Source: JAAYAY01 sp964429355 (lineage in GTDB: Bacteria; Planctomycetota; Planctomycetia; Pirellulales; Thermoguttaceae). From it: 33,573 nucleotides of DNA. Positions 1 to 8,380 of the stretch are shown here, piece after piece (the first letter of the stretch is position 1; the number at the start of each line of letters is the position of its first letter). The stretch spans positions 1 through 33,573 of the forward strand of contig CAYSCH010000059.1 in NCBI GenBank assembly GCA_964429355.1, in the 5' to 3' direction. The notes below the pieces were generated by a model. It saw only the letters and a list, made by a program, of their open reading frames with translations. It searched no databases and had not been told where the DNA came from. Both the position numbers and the translations under genes were made by a program.

Positions 1-223
1 AGCTCCGAAGACGGGCCAAGAGGCCGCAACGCTTCGGGCCACACGTGGCCGGTTCACAGGCCGGTTCGCATGCAGGCTCACAGGCAGCAGGAGCGCAGGT
101 GGCGGGAGCACACGCCGCGGGCGCACAGCTCTTCGGACGGCAGGTCAACGCTGCGTCGGCCGTCGTCACGACGCTCAGCATCACGAACATGATCGCGATG
201 CAAACAACAAAGATGCGATTCAT
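1..223 (-). CDS. Cys/Pro pentad-repeat secreted protein, C-terminus cut by window edge
   Basis: The reading frame runs off the left edge of the window, so only the first 74 codons are seen. The start is fixed by a GGAGGG ribosome site just upstream of the ATG. Residues 1-24 form a hydrophobic signal peptide ending in TADA, with cleavage expected before ALTC. The mature part is a run of cysteines every four or five residues in the pattern C-x-P-x-x (CAPAA, CAPAT, CAPAA, CEPA, CEPA, CEPAT, CGPKR). I recognise no enzyme. A secreted, disulfide-rich structural or envelope protein is the natural inference, since planctomycete cell walls are reported to be rich in Cys and Pro. It resembles the protein at 8663-9154 in signal peptide, repeat and leader. 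Confidence 0.72.
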   Translation of the reverse strand, partial: MNRIFVVCIAIMFVMLSVVTTADAALTCRPKSCAPAACAPATCAPAACEPACEPACEPATCGPKRCGLLARLRS

Positions 224-564
224 TCAAGAACCCTCCAACTTGACAGGTACCGTAGCGTTAAGGGGTCTGCACTGACCGTCCTAGGTTGGTCGCTCCCCAG
301 CAACGACGGCCAGCAGCCGGAGAGCCACGAAAAAGCGAAGCTGCATCGCATCGTCCCGCGCCTCGCTCCTTGCCCTGTTGAAGGTTTGCGGGTTGGGGCG
401 ACGGTAGCAATTTCACAGCTTAGATGGTTAGGTTAGCATGGATGAGATCGATGTCAAGCGGGTCGACGTGAGAAAATAGCACCTCTGGGTGACTTTTGGG
501 ACCTTGGATAACTAAGAAGGACCCGTCGGATTTACCGCCACGCCCCCAAATTCGTCCCATCAAC
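224..564. other. Intergenic leader/upstream region of the pentad-repeat gene
   Basis: I see no convincing gene here. It holds the leader of the minus-strand pentad-repeat gene, with a possible promoter at 430-457. The rest has no clear structure. Confidence 0.5.
430..457 (-). promoter_or_regulatory. Possible sigma-70 promoter of the pentad-repeat gene
   Basis: On the minus strand a perfect TTGACA (452-457) is followed after 16 bases by TAACCT (430-435), a weak -10 box. It would give a leader of about 200 bases. The related gene at 8663-9154 has the same arrangement (TTGACA, 16 bases, TAAATC), which raises confidence slightly. Confidence 0.3.
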
Positions 565-602
565 AAAAAATGCGGGTTGCATCCAGAAAGACGCAACCCG
601 CA
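565..602 (-). terminator. Rho-independent terminator after the lipoprotein gene
   Basis: TGCGGGTTGC (571-580) pairs perfectly with GCAACCCGCA (593-602) around a 12-base loop. Reading the minus strand, the stem is followed by TTTTTTG (565-570). It lies about 110 bases past the stop of the lipoprotein gene at 714-1295. Confidence 0.8.
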
Positions 603-713
603 GTACTTTCCATAAACTGCTTTATATCAATATCTTACGTCGCTGATCTCAGGCAAATAATCCCCGGCTTTGGCCTCGACTTCTCCATCAGTCAAGTGCG
701 ATAACTCCTTAAT

Positions 714-1295
714 CTACCTCCGAACCGGGGCCTGTGGAGTGGCCGGTTGCCGCGCCTGGAGTTCTCTCTGTTCGATCGTTTCTTTCAACATCCGAATCTT
801 GTTCATTGCTTCTTCAAGATTCTCAAAATCCAGCAGCAAGGGGGGTTCGCCTTCGAAAACGACCGCCGCCATTCCCGCGATCCGCCATCCTTCCGTTCCC
901 GTCCGCAACACCCAGTGCATCTCATCGGTTCTGCCCAGGTCGGTCCATACGGCGGTTACCTTTGCCCTGCCTCCGTCAAGATACTGAACGTCCCCCACGG
1001 AAAAGGTCGCCGTGTCGCTTTTCTTCGGAGCCACCTGGTAGCCAAGTTGAGTCACCTGCTCCCTGGCAGCCGGCGTGAACATCGCAGCCGCCTTCGCGTC
1101 GTCGCCTATTCGCACGGCGTCTAGAAACTCGGTAACCGCCAGGGCCGGAGGCTCCAACTTCGGCCCGCTCGCCGCAGCCGCCTCCTCCGCTTCGCCACCT
1201 GCCGGGGCAGCGCTGTCGTCACCGGATCCTCCACATCCGCTCATTCCTGCCACGGAAAGCAACGCCAAGAGCAGCATCCATCGCTTCCATTGCAT
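714..1295 (-). CDS. Small lipoprotein, NTF2/DUF4878-like
   Basis: A 193-residue protein with a lipoprotein signal: positive start, hydrophobic stretch, and lipobox M-S-G-C with the lipidated cysteine at residue 21. A Gly/Ala/Glu-rich linker follows. The region from about residue 45 (FLDAVRIGDDAKAAAMF) has the helix-then-sheet layout of NTF2-like or DUF4878 lipoproteins. The C-terminal 35 residues look like a charged helix. I chose the ATG at 1295 because AGGAGG lies just upstream and the signal peptide starts there; a longer frame to 1409 has neither. It should sit in a membrane facing the periplasm. Ligand and role are unknown. The gene is monocistronic, with its own terminator downstream. 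Confidence 0.8.
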   Translation of the reverse strand: MQWKRWMLLLALLSVAGMSGCGGSGDDSAAPAGGEAEEAAAASGPKLEPPALAVTEFLDAVRIGDDAKAAAMFTPAAREQVTQLGYQVAPKKSDTATFSVGDVQYLDGGRAKVTAVWTDLGRTDEMHWVLRTGTEGWRIAGMAAVVFEGEPPLLLDFENLEEAMNKIRMLKETIEQRELQARQPATPQAPVRR

Positions 1296-1564
1296 CGTTC
1301 GTATCTCCTCCTGAGTGGTCGGACGCTGAAAACCAGCGTCGGACTTCGGCAATCCTTGCCTTGTAGTTTGTTTGAGGCCGGTAGGATCCGGCTGCACGAC
1401 TTCCAGCATTAGCCCGCGAGGCCAGAGATCTCTCCCACGGGACCAATCGCGTAAGATGCCAAATCATTTCCCAAAACGTCGCGCGGAACTGCCACCGTTC
1501 CGTATGCGGAGGGAGGAGTGTCGCAGGATTGACTGACCACGTCAAGATAGAATTTGAGCCAAGG

Positions 1565-2509
1565 TCATCCTGTCATCCTGTCATCCCGGCGACACAATTT
1601 CGCACCATCCAAACGCTCACGAATGGTCACAGAAGGCCCCTGTCCCGCCCGATTGCCGTTGCCCTTTCCACTGCCGCTGAGAGCGCCCGTAAGTATCAGA
1701 ATCAGCACCACCAGGAGCAGAACGACGGCGGCCACAAGTACAACAATCAGGCCAATGTTGGGGCCTCTCTTCCGACGCCCGGGGCCCGTCCGAACGGCCC
1801 CCCCACCTCTCTCGCCTCCCGTAGCCAACGGCGGCGACTCCGGTAGCACCGAAGCCGGCTGCAACTCCGGAAACACAGCCCCCGCTTCCTGCCAATCCGC
1901 CCAACCCTCGCGCCAAACGAGGGTCTCCGAACTCACGCGTCCTTCGCTGAGCCAGTTGCGCATCATGGCCGACTGGGCTGGGCCAAATTGCCCGCCACTC
2001 GGCGGCCGAACATACCAGACAGCGTTCGGCATCTCGGAGAGTGGATCCGCCATGACGGGTGCGGTTTGCAGGGGAGCTGCTGGAACCCATTGCTGCTGCC
2101 CAGGTCGCCGATCCACCGATCCCTCGGTGGATGCCGGGTCAGTCACCACCGGGCGACCCCCTGACTCCGGCTTCGCTCCCGGAGATGCCGAATGGACAGG
2201 CTCGCTCGTTCTGCCCGATGGGACGGCCGCGATCTCACTGGCTGCCTCGTCGGCAATCGCCTCCTGAGGCTGCTGGACCTGCAACTCCAGCTCCCGCTCG
2301 AATTCCGTTCCCTCACTCTTCGTGGCAACCGGGCGCGCGCCAGCATCGCCCGACACATTCCCAGCCGGCGATGGTTGCCCCGCCGCAAGCGTACTCTGCA
2401 GGGGGATCTGGAATCGTACCCCACAGAAAGGACAAATCCCACGACGTCCTGCTTGAAACGCCTTGACGTTGAGTTTGTGGCCGTTGGGACAGAGAAATCG
2501 AATACCCAT
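1565..2509 (-). CDS. Zinc-ribbon / GYF_2 / single-TM protein
   Basis: A 314-residue protein. Residues 7-30 form a small zinc-ribbon-like motif (C7, H11, C26, C29). A low-complexity acidic and Pro/Ser/Gly-rich linker follows to about 160. Residues 164-213 match the GYF_2 domain (WYVRPPSGGQFGP, later the W-R-E-G-W-ADW core), a peptide-binding fold common in planctomycete membrane proteins. A strong membrane helix spans about 252-276, followed by a short tail. I infer a cytoplasmic N-terminus anchored by the C-terminal helix, acting as an adaptor; no partner can be named. The start at 2509 is supported by GGAGG upstream. The stop codon lies inside an 8-bp tandem repeat (1565-1588), so slippage would change the last residues. 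It is divergent from the hydrolase at 2712. Confidence 0.82.
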   Translation of the reverse strand: MGIRFLCPNGHKLNVKAFQAGRRGICPFCGVRFQIPLQSTLAAGQPSPAGNVSGDAGARPVATKSEGTEFERELELQVQQPQEAIADEAASEIAAVPSGRTSEPVHSASPGAKPESGGRPVVTDPASTEGSVDRRPGQQQWVPAAPLQTAPVMADPLSEMPNAVWYVRPPSGGQFGPAQSAMMRNWLSEGRVSSETLVWREGWADWQEAGAVFPELQPASVLPESPPLATGGERGGGAVRTGPGRRKRGPNIGLIVVLVAAVVLLLVVLILILTGALSGSGKGNGNRAGQGPSVTIRERLDGAKLCRRDDRMTG

Positions 2510-2711
2510 CTCTTCAGTATATCCTCCCCTTTCTGGGTTGGAAACGTACCAAGCAACCGGCCACCTGGGGGGCAAACGAACTGGTCTAGGGTCCTCCGAC
2601 TGTTTCTGCTAGTTTGCTGCGGTCCCAGCCTCTGGTCCGCGATGGACTCTCGCCGCTCATTCCATCTTCCCCGACGAACTTATGATTTCGCCCAGTGTGG
2701 AGGTCCAAACA
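2510..2711. promoter_or_regulatory. Divergent promoter region
   Basis: About 200 bases separate the divergent GYF_2 gene and the hydrolase gene and must hold both promoters. I cannot pick a confident -35/-10 pair. GGAGG sits just before each start. Confidence 0.4.
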
Positions 2712-4613
2712 ATGACCCTCTCACGAACCCTTCTGTGGCTTCCATGGATCCCGCTGAGTTTCATGTTCCTTGCAGCCTTGACCGGCTGTGGAGCCGACAG
2801 CAAGAGAGCGGCCCTCCAGCCCGATACCACGACCACTCTGACTCAGGAGGGAGGGGAGGTCTCCAGGCCTGGTTCCGTGCCCCTGGCAGAGAGAGAATCT
2901 GGCGAATTGTCTTTCAACACGGCCGATCACTCCACGTCACCGCATCGGCTCGATTCGGCAACCGCTAGTTCTGTGCCTGACACGGACGCAACCACAACCA
3001 CCGACATGGCCCCTCCCCGCTTCGCCCCATCCCCCGTCTCATCCGACATCTCGATCCCCAAGATGGTGCCCCCAGAGCCCGAAACAGTCATCACTCCGCC
3101 CCGCTTGGCGCCCCCGATGCTCCCGGTTCGTACGCCGGAAACAGCGATCCGAGTTCAACCCGAGAGAACCGTGTCAGCCGCGAGGACGCCCCTCGCCCCC
3201 GCTCCACCGGCCGGAAGCGTCGTGCCGTCTCTGGCCCGGATATCGCTCGAGCCGACACCGGCTGAAACACCGGCGGGGTCTGCAGTCCCAGAAGAGTCGG
3301 CGGCCCTGGATACCGCGCCGCCGGGTTCTACGGACGGAATCGCCCCCGTTCCACGCGCACCGATCGCCGAAGATCGCGGTGAGTTCCAGGCTGTGACCGT
3401 TTTCTATGGGACCGACCGCAGTTCCATCGCCGTGTCAGGACAACCAGGCCAGCCGCATCGACTGTGGCTCTACAGTGCCGGATCGTGCACGCTCCTGCTC
3501 GCCCTGTTTTCCCTCATGGCCATGGCAGCACCACGAAAGAAGGCCTTTGCCTGCCTTGCGATCATGAGTTTCGCGGCCGCCTGCATCACGGCGACCATGG
3601 GAACCATCGCCTGGCTGCAGAGCGACCGGGCAACTGCGGGGCCGAAACTGGAATACGGAAACAGCCGGGGCACGTTTGTCGTGGGAACCTGCGAGGTCAG
3701 CATCCCCAGGAGCCATCAGGTGGCCCAGCTCGAAGCCCCTTCGGTCTTCAAACTCGATTTCGTCGAAGATCCCACGAAGCATGTCTCGCTTCTCGACGTC
3801 GCGGAAAAGGACCCCGAAACTTTCTTCTCCCAACTTCGAAGCCGCGTCGACCAAAGCCAGACCAAGGATGCGTTCGTATTCGTGCACGGCTTCAATGTAA
3901 CCTTCGAGGACGCGGCGCGGCGAACCGCCCAGTTGGCCTACGACCTGAAGTTCCAGGGCGCACCGATCTTCTATAGCTGGCCCTCGCAGGGAGGACTCTT
4001 CCAGTACGCCGTGGACGAAACCAATGTGGTCTGGACCGTTCCACACCTGCAGCAGTTCCTGAAAGAAATCGCCGGCCAGTCGGGGGCCCGGTCAGTCCAT
4101 CTCATCGCCCACAGCATGGGCAACCGCGCCCTCACCAGCGCTCTCCGCGAGCTCTCTCTTGAACTCCGCGGGGCGTCTCCCCTGTTCCATGAAGTCGTGC
4201 TAACCGCCCCCGATATCGACGCCGAAATCTTCCGCCGCGATATCGCACCGGCCATCGTAACCACCGCGAAACGAGTCACTCTCTACGCCTCGTCCAACGA
4301 TGAGGCCCTGCTGCTCTCCAAACAGGTGCATGGCTATCCCAGGGCTGGCGAAGCGGGCGACGGGTTGGTGGTTATCCCAGGGATTGAAACGATCGACGTA
4401 TCTGCGGTCGATACGAGCCTCGTCGGTCACACCTACTACGGCGACAACGCCACAGTCATCTCCGACATGATCGACCTGGTGCGCAATTCCAAGTCGGCCC
4501 AGCAACGTAGCTGGCTCGTCACGGCCCGGTTCCACGATCTCCTCTACTGGGTGTTCCGTTTGGATCGCAGGACAGTCGGCGCAGCCCAGGCGACGGAACC
4601 TGCACGCTACTAA
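2712..4613 (+). CDS. DUF900-type alpha/beta hydrolase lipoprotein with inserted TM pair
   Basis: A 633-residue protein. The ATG at 2712 follows GGAGG and begins a lipoprotein signal with lipobox L-T-G-C (Cys26). Residues 27-225 are a Pro/Thr/Ala-rich linker. The start strand of the DUF900 hydrolase fold (VTVFYGTDR) appears near 228-236. It is then interrupted by two hydrophobic helices at about 251-301, and the hydrolase continues from about 312. Catalytic features: FVHGFN with His392 at the oxyanion loop, nucleophile Ser468 in A-H-S-M-G, a candidate acid Asp530, and His573 in GHTYYG. The family is annotated as esterase/lipase; the substrate is unknown. The membrane pair inside the domain is unusual. 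It converges with the sigma-54 activator downstream. Confidence 0.85.
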   Translation: MTLSRTLLWLPWIPLSFMFLAALTGCGADSKRAALQPDTTTTLTQEGGEVSRPGSVPLAERESGELSFNTADHSTSPHRLDSATASSVPDTDATTTTDMAPPRFAPSPVSSDISIPKMVPPEPETVITPPRLAPPMLPVRTPETAIRVQPERTVSAARTPLAPAPPAGSVVPSLARISLEPTPAETPAGSAVPEESAALDTAPPGSTDGIAPVPRAPIAEDRGEFQAVTVFYGTDRSSIAVSGQPGQPHRLWLYSAGSCTLLLALFSLMAMAAPRKKAFACLAIMSFAAACITATMGTIAWLQSDRATAGPKLEYGNSRGTFVVGTCEVSIPRSHQVAQLEAPSVFKLDFVEDPTKHVSLLDVAEKDPETFFSQLRSRVDQSQTKDAFVFVHGFNVTFEDAARRTAQLAYDLKFQGAPIFYSWPSQGGLFQYAVDETNVVWTVPHLQQFLKEIAGQSGARSVHLIAHSMGNRALTSALRELSLELRGASPLFHEVVLTAPDIDAEIFRRDIAPAIVTTAKRVTLYASSNDEALLLSKQVHGYPRAGEAGDGLVVIPGIETIDVSAVDTSLVGHTYYGDNATVISDMIDLVRNSKSAQQRSWLVTARFHDLLYWVFRLDRRTVGAAQATEPARY

Positions 4614-4622
4614 GAAGCCCTC

Positions 4623-4675
4623 ACAAAACCTACGAGTTTCCCACGGGCATGGATGTGCACAGCCGGTGGTTTTGT
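4623..4675. terminator. Possible shared terminator between converging genes
   Basis: ACAAAACC (4623-4630) and GGTTTTGT (4668-4675) are a perfect 8-bp inverted repeat around a 37-base loop, between the stops of two converging genes. The loop is long and there is no clean T-tract, so this is weak. Confidence 0.25.
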
Positions 4676-4683
4676 TAGCGGCT

Positions 4684-6069
4684 CTAATACCCGGTTGTCA
4701 CCGGGAACGGCTCCTGCAAACCGAGACGTTTCATCTTTTTGTAGAGCGTCGTTCGATTGATCCCCAACGCGTCGGCCGTCTCGTGACGGTTCCAGTTGTG
4801 ATGGACCAGGGCCTCCCGGATGATCTGACGTTCGGGGCCCTCCAGGGCCTCCTTGAGCGTTCGCGTGCCAACCGGCTCCACATGGATCGGCCCATCCTGC
4901 ACCACGATGGGTGGCAGATCCGCCAACCCGATCACATGCTCCTTGCCGAGCAGCACTGCCCGCTCAACGATGTTCTGCAGCTCACGAACGTTGCCCGGCC
5001 AGCGGTAAGCCTGCAGTGCCGCCATCGCGGCGTCCGAAAAACCGTCCACTTTCTTGTGATTTTCGTCGCAGACCCGCTTTAAGAAGTGGCTGGCCAGCAA
5101 GGGGATGTCGCTGAGACGATCGCGCAGAGGCGGCAGTTCGCTGTTGATCACGTTGATCCGATAGAACAGGTCTTGCCGGAATCTCCCTTCCGCAACAGCT
5201 CGTCCCAGGTCCTCGTTCGTGGCCAGGATGACTCGCGAGTCGACGGTGAAGGTCTTAATCCCTCCCACCTGCTCGAATTCGAAATTCTGCAGCACGCGAA
5301 GCATTTTGACCTGCATTCCCGCACTGGCCGTCGAGATCTCGTCCAGAAAGATCGTGCCGCCGTCGGCCTGGGTGAACTTGCCCATCTTCTCGCCCGTTGC
5401 CCCGGTGAAAGCGCCGGCTACATGGCCGAACAGCTCGCTTTCCAGCAACGTCTCGGGCAACGCACCGCACGCCACCTCGACGAACGCACGGTCGCGCCTG
5501 GAGCTACGCCGATGGATCGCCCGGGCAATGATCGATTTACCCGTACCGCTTTCCCCCGTGATCAGTACGGTTGCTTTCGTGTCCGCCACGCTGTCGATCA
5601 CGTCGAAAACCCGATGCATGCGGTGATCGCTTCCGACAATGTTCTCCATTCCAAAGCGGATATCGAGTTGCGCTTTGAGACTCTCGTTCTCCTCCAGCAC
5701 TTTCCGCTGGGTAAGCGCCCGATGAATCGCCATCTCCAACTCGTCGTCAATCAGCGGCTTCGTCAGGTAATCGAAGGCACCCGCCCGGATCGCATCGATC
5801 GCCGAATCCACGGTGCCGTATCCGGTGATCATGATCACCGAGGTGCTCGGACGCTTTTCCCGGAATTCAGCCAGCAGATCGAATCCGTCGCCATCGGGAA
5901 GGCGAACGTCGACGAGGGCCACGTTGTAGGCTCGTCTGGCAAACGCAGCCCGTGCCTGCTCACAGTTCTGGGCCGTGTCGAGTTCGTAGCCCTGACTCCG
6001 CAGCCAGTCCGCCATCGAGGCGAGAACCTGCCGATCGTCGTCGACTAGTAGGAGAATGCCTTTGCTCAT
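4684..6069 (-). CDS. NtrC-family sigma-54-dependent response regulator
   Basis: A 461-residue protein of normal length for the family. Receiver domain about 1-120, with acidic pocket DDD (10-12), phosphoacceptor Asp54 in DVRLPDG and Lys104 in TKP. AAA+ domain about 142-380: Walker A GESGTGKS (172-179), the sigma-54 contact loop GAFTGA (219-224) and Walker B TIFLDE (239-244). The Fis-type helix-turn-helix lies at about 410-450 (ADALGINRTTLYKKMKRLG). When phosphorylated it should open sigma-54 RNA polymerase promoters. All key residues are intact. No histidine kinase lies beside it, so it is an orphan here. The ribosome site is weak (AGGGCAC). Its upstream region is shared with the divergent regulator gene at 6637. 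Confidence 0.95.
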   Translation of the reverse strand: MSKGILLLVDDDRQVLASMADWLRSQGYELDTAQNCEQARAAFARRAYNVALVDVRLPDGDGFDLLAEFREKRPSTSVIMITGYGTVDSAIDAIRAGAFDYLTKPLIDDELEMAIHRALTQRKVLEENESLKAQLDIRFGMENIVGSDHRMHRVFDVIDSVADTKATVLITGESGTGKSIIARAIHRRSSRRDRAFVEVACGALPETLLESELFGHVAGAFTGATGEKMGKFTQADGGTIFLDEISTASAGMQVKMLRVLQNFEFEQVGGIKTFTVDSRVILATNEDLGRAVAEGRFRQDLFYRINVINSELPPLRDRLSDIPLLASHFLKRVCDENHKKVDGFSDAAMAALQAYRWPGNVRELQNIVERAVLLGKEHVIGLADLPPIVVQDGPIHVEPVGTRTLKEALEGPERQIIREALVHHNWNRHETADALGINRTTLYKKMKRLGLQEPFPVTTGY

Positions 6070-6285
6070 GGTGAGTGCCCTGAAACCTCAAGCCGAAATT
6101 CGCGTGCGAGCTGAAAGAAAACCGACAAAACTGTCGTTCCCACCCAATCGGGCGAGTGAGGGAAAACAGCATCGGCAGTCGCCAAATATCTACGTCACTG
6201 GGATATCCCAGTCAACGCAAAGGTTTACCTATCTTCACAGACAGACGAAAACTGCCTGATCGAGGGGTTTCCTGGAGGGGTTCTC
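6070..6285. promoter_or_regulatory. Upstream region of the sigma-54 activator gene
   Basis: The 216 bases before the activator start, AT-richer than the neighbourhood. It contains the palindrome at 6197-6212. I cannot assign a -12/-24 or -10/-35 element with confidence. Confidence 0.4.
6197..6212. promoter_or_regulatory. Perfect 16-bp palindrome, candidate operator
   Basis: ACTGGGATATCCCAGT is a perfect palindrome, 128 bases upstream of the activator start and about 425 upstream of the LuxR-type regulator. This is the size expected for a dimeric regulator's site. The cognate protein is unknown; either neighbouring regulator is possible. Confidence 0.4.
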
Positions 6286-6396
6286 ATGAATTTTCTGGAG
6301 AAAATTCCAAATCGCTGGGGGGGTAAAAAGGCACAAAACCGCCCTGTTAGGGGAAAGATTCTACGAGTATCCCGCTGGATCAGGGGGGTTGACTAG
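6286..6396 (+). CDS. Possible 36-residue basic small protein
   Basis: ATG at 6286 is preceded by CTGGAGGGGTTCTC, a strong ribosome site much like those of the two Cys/Pro-repeat genes (GGAGGG, TTCT, ATG). The frame encodes 36 residues with many Lys and Arg, starting MNFLEKIPNRWGGKK and ending with TAG at 6394-6396. It has no signal peptide and no family I know. Without conservation data it remains tentative; the ribosome site is the main support. Confidence 0.3.
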   Translation: MNFLEKIPNRWGGKKAQNRPVRGKILRVSRWIRGVD

Positions 6397-6636
6397 TCTT
6401 ACAGGGGACTTCCAACCTAGTCGCTGGTGCACTACGATTGACTGGAAAAGTTAACCCAATGGGTGGAGTCGATCCCCCGATGGGCCGTGATCTACTCACC
6501 CTGGACTCGCTGGAAATGCTAGTCTACGAGAGGGGGACGTTCGGCAGACATTCGCCTGTCCACAACAACTCACCTCTGCAAGCGCCGCCGGTTCCATACA
6601 AAACACCTGTTACCCATTTCCTGTTGGGGGTCCCTC
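6397..6636. other. Intergenic region before the NarL-type regulator
   Basis: About 240 bases with no convincing gene or promoter pair. GGGGG lies at the usual distance before the ATG at 6637. Confidence 0.35.
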
Positions 6637-7269
6637 ATGAGTGTCAGACTCCTTGTCGCCGACGACCACGAGGTCATACGTACCGGACTGAAGAGCCTGT
6701 TGGCTGATTCCGACATTGAAGTCATTGCGGAAGCAGCCTCCGGAAAGCAGGCCGTTGAAGAGGCGGAAAAGTGCAGGCCCGACGTCATCCTGCTCGACAT
6801 TCGCATGCCCGATGGCGACGGCCTCACGGCCCTTGAGAAATTGCGGGCAGTCGTCCCGGAAAGCCGAGTTGTCATGCTTTCTACTTACGATAACCCGACC
6901 TACATCGCCCGGGCCGTAGCACTCGGGGCCAGCGATTACGTGCTCAAAGGGTCAAACCGCGAAGACCTCATCACCACCATCCGTGCTGCCGCAGCGGGAG
7001 AATCCCCTTCGCGAGCCGGCGAACTGCGGCGAGTTGCCGGCACCATGAAAGTCCGGCAGGTCATCGACGACGACGATGTCCCCCTCACCCAGCGAGAGAC
7101 CCAGGTCCTGCGCCACGTGGCTCTCGGTCTGAGCAACAAAGAAATCGGGCGATCTCTGGAAATCAGCGTCGAAACGGTCAAGGAGCACGTCCAGAACATT
7201 CTGCGCAAGATTGCCGTCAGTGATCGAACGCAGGCCGCCGTGTGGGCTGTTCGAAAAGGGCTTGTCTGA
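6637..7269 (+). CDS. NarL/LuxR-family response regulator
   Basis: A 210-residue two-domain regulator. Receiver domain 1-120: acidic pair D9-D10, phosphoacceptor Asp54 in LLDIRMPDG, Lys104 in YVLKG. The LuxR/GerE helix-turn-helix spans about 148-207 (LTQRETQVLRHVALGLSNKEIG, then SVETVKEHVQNILRK). It should bind DNA as a dimer after phosphorylation. Length and residues are typical. No histidine kinase is adjacent. It is divergent from the sigma-54 activator, which suggests but does not prove shared control. A strong terminator follows at 7366, so it is transcribed alone. Confidence 0.94.
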   Translation: MSVRLLVADDHEVIRTGLKSLLADSDIEVIAEAASGKQAVEEAEKCRPDVILLDIRMPDGDGLTALEKLRAVVPESRVVMLSTYDNPTYIARAVALGASDYVLKGSNREDLITTIRAAAAGESPSRAGELRRVAGTMKVRQVIDDDDVPLTQRETQVLRHVALGLSNKEIGRSLEISVETVKEHVQNILRKIAVSDRTQAAVWAVRKGLV

Positions 7270-7365
7270 CCAACTGGGATCCCGGTCATCGGTATCGGGC
7301 CCGCATCGGAATGTGCCATTCCGAATCGCCGGGCTCTCCACGACATCGAGTTTCGCCCAGCTATC

Positions 7366-7395
7366 AAGGACGCTCCATGAGAGCGTCCTTTTCGT
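7366..7395 (+). terminator. Rho-independent terminator of the NarL-type regulator
   Basis: AAGGACGCTC (7366-7375) and GAGCGTCCTT (7381-7390) form a perfect 10-bp stem with a 5-base loop, followed by TTCGTTT. It lies 97 bases after the stop codon. Confidence 0.85.
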
Positions 7396-7519
7396 TTGGC
7401 AGCGCCTCGCACAATTGCTCCGTCCGTTGGCAATTGGCCGGTAGCCTCGCCACTCCACGGCGACGAGGGCCAATCAGGCCGGTCACAACAGGACCCTTTT
7501 GCGGCCCGCGGACGATTCG

Positions 7520-8380
7520 TCAGTCCCGTCCGATCGCCGATGAGTCAATCGATTCGGCGAACGACAAAATCGCCGTCCAGGCGATCTTCCGCGATTCGTC
7601 CGGCATGTAGTTGTGAGTCGTCTGATCAAGCCAGCAGAACTGCTTGGGCTCTCGGGCCCTCCTGTAGAGCGTCTCACCGTGCCAGAAGGGAATCACTTCG
7701 TCCTGGCGTCCGTGAATCACCAGGACTGGGCAATTCACGCGACTGATGCGCGAAATGTTGCGATATTTGTCAAAAGGCACCAGGGGCACACGTGTGATCA
7801 CTCGAAAGGCAGTCACGAACGAACTCTCCACAATCAGACCGGCAACGTCGTTTTTCTCGGCCAGGTAGAGTGCCGGGCCGCCCCCTACGGATCGACCGTG
7901 AAGGATGATCCGATCCAACGGGATCTTCTTCTCTTCCACCAGATACTCCAACGCCGCATCAGCATCCTCACATGCCCTTCTGGCCGTCGGTTTTCCCTCG
8001 CTCGTTCCGTACCCACTGTAGTCGTATGCAAGCACGGAGAATCCCTGATCGCGATACTCTTCGAGATGATCTCGCAGATCGCCCAGATCTTCGGCGTTTC
8101 CGTGGCTGTAGAGCACCGTGTACTTTGCCCCAGGATTGACCAGGTGACAACCGGAGATGACCCTTCCACCACCAGACCGGAGCTTCAGGATCTCCGGGGT
8201 GTCCTGGTAGCTGGAGGGCTGCGGCTGGAAGATCACCTCATCGGACCCCACAGCTGCAAAAATCACCAGGCACAGGTAGAGAAACCCGATCGTACGGAGC
8301 AGTCGCCTGACGAAGATCCCGAAGAATCGCTGCTTGTGAAGTTGCTTGTTCACCGTTCGAACGGCGCAGCCTGCGCTCAT
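7520..8380 (-). CDS. Membrane-anchored ABHD17-like alpha/beta hydrolase
   Basis: A 286-residue protein from the chosen start. A single membrane helix lies near 31-46, then a complete alpha/beta hydrolase: oxyanion segment YSHGN (91-95), YDYSGYGTSEG (119-129), nucleophile Ser164 in G-R-S-V-G, Asp227 in HGRQDEVIP and His256 in TTHNY. This is the pattern of the BEM46/ABHD17-type serine hydrolases (often labelled S33-like). The active site should face the periplasm or the outer membrane leaflet. The start is uncertain: the ATG at 8380 has no good ribosome site, and the frame stays open to 8650, but the extra 90 residues do not look like a domain. It lies downstream of the Cys/Pro-rich gene on the same strand. 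Substrate unknown. Confidence 0.85.
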   Translation of the reverse strand: MSAGCAVRTVNKQLHKQRFFGIFVRRLLRTIGFLYLCLVIFAAVGSDEVIFQPQPSSYQDTPEILKLRSGGGRVISGCHLVNPGAKYTVLYSHGNAEDLGDLRDHLEEYRDQGFSVLAYDYSGYGTSEGKPTARRACEDADAALEYLVEEKKIPLDRIILHGRSVGGGPALYLAEKNDVAGLIVESSFVTAFRVITRVPLVPFDKYRNISRISRVNCPVLVIHGRQDEVIPFWHGETLYRRAREPKQFCWLDQTTHNYMPDESRKIAWTAILSFAESIDSSAIGRD

